Below the pieces are notes generated by a model, which saw only the letters and a list, made by a program, of their open reading frames with translations, did not search any database and had not been told where the DNA came from. Both the position numbers and the translations under genes were made by a program. This document shows, one piece after another, positions 60,160 to 64,000 of a DNA stretch of 64,000 nucleotides. This DNA is from Elephas maximus indicus (lineage: Eukaryota; Chordata; Mammalia; Proboscidea; Elephantidae), in assembly GCF_024166365.1 (NCBI RefSeq), contig NC_064834.1, positions 54,974,001 through 55,038,000 on the forward strand, given 5' to 3'. The first letter of the stretch is position 1. Each line of letters starts with the position of its first letter.

Positions 60160-60212
60160 ACACACGTGCGTGTGTGCACACACACATGCACACATACACA
60201 TACACACTCTCA
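60160..60212. repeat. (CA)n-type microsatellite in UTR-like region
   Basis: Alternating CACACGTGCGTGTGTGCACA and ACACATGCACACATACAC; compound, with a self-complementary centre at 60163-60185. Confidence 0.7.
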
Positions 60213-62599
60213 ACACATGGCCCTCAAAAAAGTGAGGGAATCTTAATTCTTTAGCAATGTGGACGGTTCTCTTTCCAGAGAGCTCTGCATCGAGATTCTC
60301 AAGGATATACAGATGTAAGTACTCCAAGGAGAGAGAGCCACACAGGGGCACAGTCCTGCTCTGGGCATACAGATATGTATCTGTACAGAAATTCACCAAA
60401 TGGAGGGGTTGGAGCAGCAAGCGTACAGTACTGGAGGTGGAGGGGACAAGCCAGCAAGGATGCCCCGGTAGTCCTGAGGGACAGAGCTCCAATGGTGGGG
60501 ACCCACAGGAGACTTCCCATCCTGCCGCTTTCTCAGCCGGTGCCAAGGAGGGAAGCCGGCTTGGTACCTGTTGTGGGAAGCTCTGTCTGCAGAGGGACCT
60601 GGGCAGACTCTTCTCCAAGGCCTTCTGGGGACTGTCTGGGGGTTGGGCAGAGGCAGCAGGGCTCACTCCTCGGGCTGAAGTCGTTGAGATGATTGACGGC
60701 CCAAGCTCAGCACCAGGCCCTGCTGCAGGCCTGTGCAAGCTGGTGTCTCACTGTGGTACTTAGGGCTCAAGGCTCCTACCCTCCCCCGAGGGAATTTGGT
60801 TACATCTAGGGTGCCTGCCCATAAACTGAACTGAGGTTACTTAGTTTTAGAAAGATTTAAAGATATATCAAAAGGATCATGGCCCAAACACTGGGAGACT
60901 GGGGTGAGAGAGGGCTGCTGGGAGTAAATTTGGGACAGATCTTTCTAAGCAGCTGGCTGTAAAGCTGAAATGAAAACACAGACCGGTTCTTGGATGTCCT
61001 CGCTCTGTCCGGGGCTAGGGCCCCGGGAGGTCCAGAGGTCCCATGCTATTTCCCTGAACCCCTTTCTCTGAGTGGATAACACCCAACAGAAAAACGGGGC
61101 CACCTTCTGGTGGCAACCTCTACCATCTTGCCAGGGAAGGGGAAGGGGGGAAAGAGATCAAAAGCCCACCCATCTGCTCCAGTTACACTCCTTCCCAGTG
61201 GCCCCTCTGCCTGCCTTCCTCCGCTGTTCCTAACAAGCCCTGGCATCCCTCTTGATAATATTGCACTTTTCCTGTCTCTCAGATTGTTTTCATTTTTCGA
61301 TTGAGAATGCAAAGTATTTTGGGGGTGGGGGGGGTGAAGAAGTGAGTAACCTTAAACAAATAATATGTTAAATACAAAAACAAAACAAAAACAGGAGTAG
61401 GGGTTATTTTTATCTTTTTTTTCCCCCTTAGAAACAAAACAAACTACGAAATCAAGGTCTAAACTTAAATAGTTCTACGCCTACTCTGCAAATATTAGTA
61501 ATATGAAAATAATGCTTGACCAAAATTCCCTTGTCTTTTTTCCTTAGATGATAAAAGTAGTAACATGCCTTGCTGAGGAAAGCGATGGATATAAATGCCA
61601 GTAAAATACGCTGCTCTAACATCTGAAAGTAATTAAAACGATTCCATATAATGCCTTCGTCAGGACAGATTCCAGGAGGAAGAAGAAGGCTTTGGGTTCA
61701 GGCTGGGGCAGGGCAAGGTGGGCTTGGGGAAAACTCCCCGGGTCAGACGGCCCACCTGCTGCTCAGGGGCTGTCCCCAAGGTCCCTTGGGTGGGAACAGC
61801 ATGGGGGATGTCAGGCAGCCCAGCCAGGCCAGCTGTTACAAAGAGGAACGAGGTGGGAGAGAGATGAAGACATTTTTTTCCCCTCAGAGTAAAAAGAAAA
61901 AGATCTTTAAACTGGAAGAAAAACAAAGCACCAGATAATGCATCTTCGGGCATTATATGAACCTCAATAATGACCTCAGAAGGGCTCATTAGGATTAAAG
62001 TTGCAGTATACAGCAATACAATGTCATTTCACATTTTCAATTGCAACTAATGGGAAACTAGGTTCGGACACTGCTGAGATTTCATTTTTCTTTTCCTTTT
62101 TGAGGCCGATCTGGTTTTCCTCCAGATGGGTCAGAGCCACAGGCCCCCTCCGTCCTCCACCAGCTGCTGTACCCTCCTACATCACAAAGCAGCTCAGTAG
62201 CTCTAGGGAAAGGTCCTTCTGCCCTGGGCAGGGCTAGGAGTCAGGCGCACAGGGCCTAGCATCCCCTGGCCATGCTGTGTCGGGGGGACTGGCACACACC
62301 CTTCTTGCTTCAAGTATTAATATTCTCTTTGGGTTGGCAGGGTGTGTGCTGTGCTGTCAGTTAGGGGGTGTAGTGAGGGAGAGAGGTGTGAAGACTGGGG
62401 CATGGCAATCCCTGTTTACCACCCAAATCTACATGCTGTCACCAGGTGGCAGCATTCCTCACTTGTCCTGGATGCCTGAGCAACTCCCAGCCATCCTTAG
62501 GGCTGGATGTCACAATGTAAACACGATGACCACACAATAAACTATGAAGGGGGCGGGAGGGGGGCGTGCGTGTGCAAGGATTTATGCAGGGGGGAGGTT

Positions 62600-62705
62600 T
62601 GCCATTAAGTAGCTGTGTGACTTTGGGCAAGTCATTTCCTGTCATTGGGCTGCAGTAATAGGAGAGGATGGGATGGAGTGACCTTTGAGGTCCTGTCCAG
62701 TCCTG
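62600..62705 (+). repeat. MIR fragment
   Basis: GCTGTGTGACTTTGGGCAAG and TCATTTCCTGTCATTGGGC; the only clear interspersed repeat noticed in 57.5-64 kb. Confidence 0.6.
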
Positions 62706-63009
62706 CCTTTTAATATCACTTAGAGCACTGAGGATGAAGGAGAGGGTCCTTGGGGGGCCAGGTGAACACAGGCCTCATGGGTGGTGGAGAGCCCCATGGG
62801 GCAGAGGAGGGGCAGGGAAGGCAGGCTCCTGGCATCACGTGGTCCAGTCCGACTGAGATGCTCTGTGCTCGGCAGATGTCCTGCACCCCTCCCTGGCCTG
62901 GCTGGCGCACTAATGATTGAACTGGCTCAGTGCAGACATTTGAGGAATGAGACCGCCGGGGCCCTCCCCCTGGAAGATAACTATGTGGAAGGTCCTTTAA
63001 CCCAACAGT

Positions 63010-63370
63010 CACTCTACTTTTAAATTTTATTTTAAATAATCATAAATTACTTTTTTTTTCTTTTAATAAATATGTGCTGTTTAAAAATGAGAAGTATATA
63101 CTGCATCTTTAAGTAATGCACTTTGCTCTCTGGGTTTCTTTCCATTCCACCTTACTAAAGTGCATTAATTAAAAAAGTAATGAACCACTTCTTTATCATT
63201 ATTGTTCAACTAAGTCAAAATAATATTACTATGAAGACATTACACCGCTACCATTAGTACTGCAATCTAGCAGATTAACTCAACATCCGGCTCTATTTAA
63301 TACTGTCCAGCAGAAGAAAATAACTAGTTTCAATTTTTAAACAAACCCACAAATAAAACCAAATAATCTC
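63010..63370 (-). other. AT-rich conserved-looking block within the minus-strand 3'UTR
   Basis: About 360 bases of A/T-rich, non-repetitive sequence (CATTAATTAAAAAAGTAATG, CTATTTAATACTGTCC) with a minus-strand AATAAA. It differs sharply in base composition from the GC-richer neighbours. Possibly an RNA regulatory block; conservation untested. Confidence 0.35.
63026..63031 (-). terminator. Candidate proximal poly(A) signal, minus strand
   Basis: TTTATT on plus gives AATAAA on minus, inside a very AT-rich, unique-looking block (63010-63370). It could allow a shorter 3'UTR of the minus-strand gene. Motif evidence only. Confidence 0.3.
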
Positions 63371-63783
63371 ACCACGGCCCTTCAACAGAGAACACGAGCA
63401 GTTCGCTACAGCTGCCGGGCATCAGTGTATGACGGGGGCGAGGACACGTGGGAGACCGTAGGCAAGGCCTCTGGGGTCTGGGAGGAAGGCAGGGCCTGGA
63501 AGGCACAGAGACTCTGGGTCCCATGCTTGTCTTCAGGCCGAGGAGCAGGGGTGGAGGGAAGGCTTTTCCTCCTTTGTAGAAAACACCAACCCTTAGTCCA
63601 GGAATTCTGGCAGCTGAGTCTCGGCTATGGAGCCTGCCCTGTCTGAAGTCAAAGGCACGTGTGGAAATCCACTCCCAGCAAAGGGGAATCCTTGGGAAGC
63701 CAGTGCAGCTTCTGACGTGTACCCTCTGGAACATCATCAATTCAAAAACATAACCCAAAGTCAACATGGGACCTGTGGGAAAC

Positions 63784-63789
63784 TTTATT
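63784..63789 (-). terminator. Candidate proximal poly(A) signal, minus strand
   Basis: TTTATT in AAACTTTATTCTTTCG gives AATAAAG on minus, resembling the distal signal context. Motif evidence only. Confidence 0.3.
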
Positions 63790-64000
63790 CTTTCGTTTCT
63801 CTCTTCGCTTGGGGCACCACCCCCTGGGAAGACCAGGTTGGCTCCTGGCTCGTGAATCCTTCCTGGGCACCTGTGGCATCACCAGCAGGCCGGAGGTGGT
63901 GGCTGCTGGTGTGGGCTCCAGGCCAGCGCAGAGGGCCAGCTGGACCCCTCAGCCCAGGGTGGCCATGACGGCTGCTTCTCTGCACCTGTAAGGTTTCTGG

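Larger units (their letters stand above)
57506..64000 (-). other. SH3PXD2A: Long 3'UTR of a convergent minus-strand gene, probably SH3PXD2A (partial, continues past the window)
   Basis: A minus-strand AATAAA marks the left edge. The next 6.5 kb have no AfroSINE or young L1, unlike the rest of the window, and include conserved-looking AT-rich blocks. In known mammalian maps SH3PXD2A (TKS5, a podosome/invadopodium scaffold with PX and SH3 domains) lies tail-to-tail with NEURL1 and has a very long 3'UTR. No SH3 or PX coding sequence was found here, so the stop codon must lie beyond 64000. The name rests on synteny, not on coding sequence. Confidence 0.55.

Noticed and set aside
60076-60738. 220-codon minus-strand ORF
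   Set aside because: Includes the CA microsatellite, has no recognisable domain and lies inside UTR-like sequence; not an SH3PXD2A coding exon.

Overview
This is nuclear DNA from a mammal, most likely an elephant or another paenungulate afrotherian. The evidence is a dense set of AfroSINE copies (tRNA-like head with CAGTGGTTAAGAGC, shared 3' end with ATGAGTCGGAATCGACTC), a second SINE family with a tRNA-Gly-like head and the same 3' end, fragments of a BovB/RTE LINE, elephant-type L1 3' ends, and older mammalian MIR, L2, L1M and hAT-Charlie debris.

One protein-coding gene is clear: NEURL1 (neuralized E3 ubiquitin ligase 1), plus strand. Six coding exons at 21456-21489, 36242-36483, 36890-37211, 51465-52154, 53498-53644 and 54164-54402 join in frame with GT-AG junctions into a 557-residue protein with NHR1, NHR2 and a C-terminal C3HC4 RING. 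The first exon encodes the short alternative N-terminus (MGGQITR...). The exon for the longer MGNNF-type N-terminus was not found and is presumably further upstream. The 3'UTR runs from 54403 to about 56455, with an AATAAA at 56434.

Layout: 1-21.2 kb holds no recognisable coding exon and is probably intron of the long NEURL1 isoform or 5' flank; it contains many repeats, including a nested SINE/L1 insertion at 12.17-15.41 kb. A GC-rich promoter-like region and exon 1 lie at 21.2-21.5 kb. Intron 1 (14.75 kb) carries MIRs, SINEs, an old L1 split by a 5'-inverted RTE/BovB copy, and a 40-bp-unit minisatellite ending 91 bp before exon 2. Exons 2 and 3 are separated by 406 bp. Intron 3 (14.25 kb) has more repeats and one AT-rich candidate enhancer. 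Exon 4 is an intragenic CpG island. Exons 5-6 and the 3'UTR follow.

From about 57.5 kb to the window end, the sequence has no SINE insertions and a minus-strand poly(A) signal at its left edge. It looks like the long 3'UTR of a convergent minus-strand gene. From the known mammalian gene order I infer SH3PXD2A, but none of its coding sequence is in the window.

The most notable structures are transposon ones: two target-site-flanked insertions with 5' inversions (one AfroSINE, one RTE/BovB), a nested insertion whose two target-site duplications can both be read, and mosaic SINEs sharing modules between families. No novel protein system was found.
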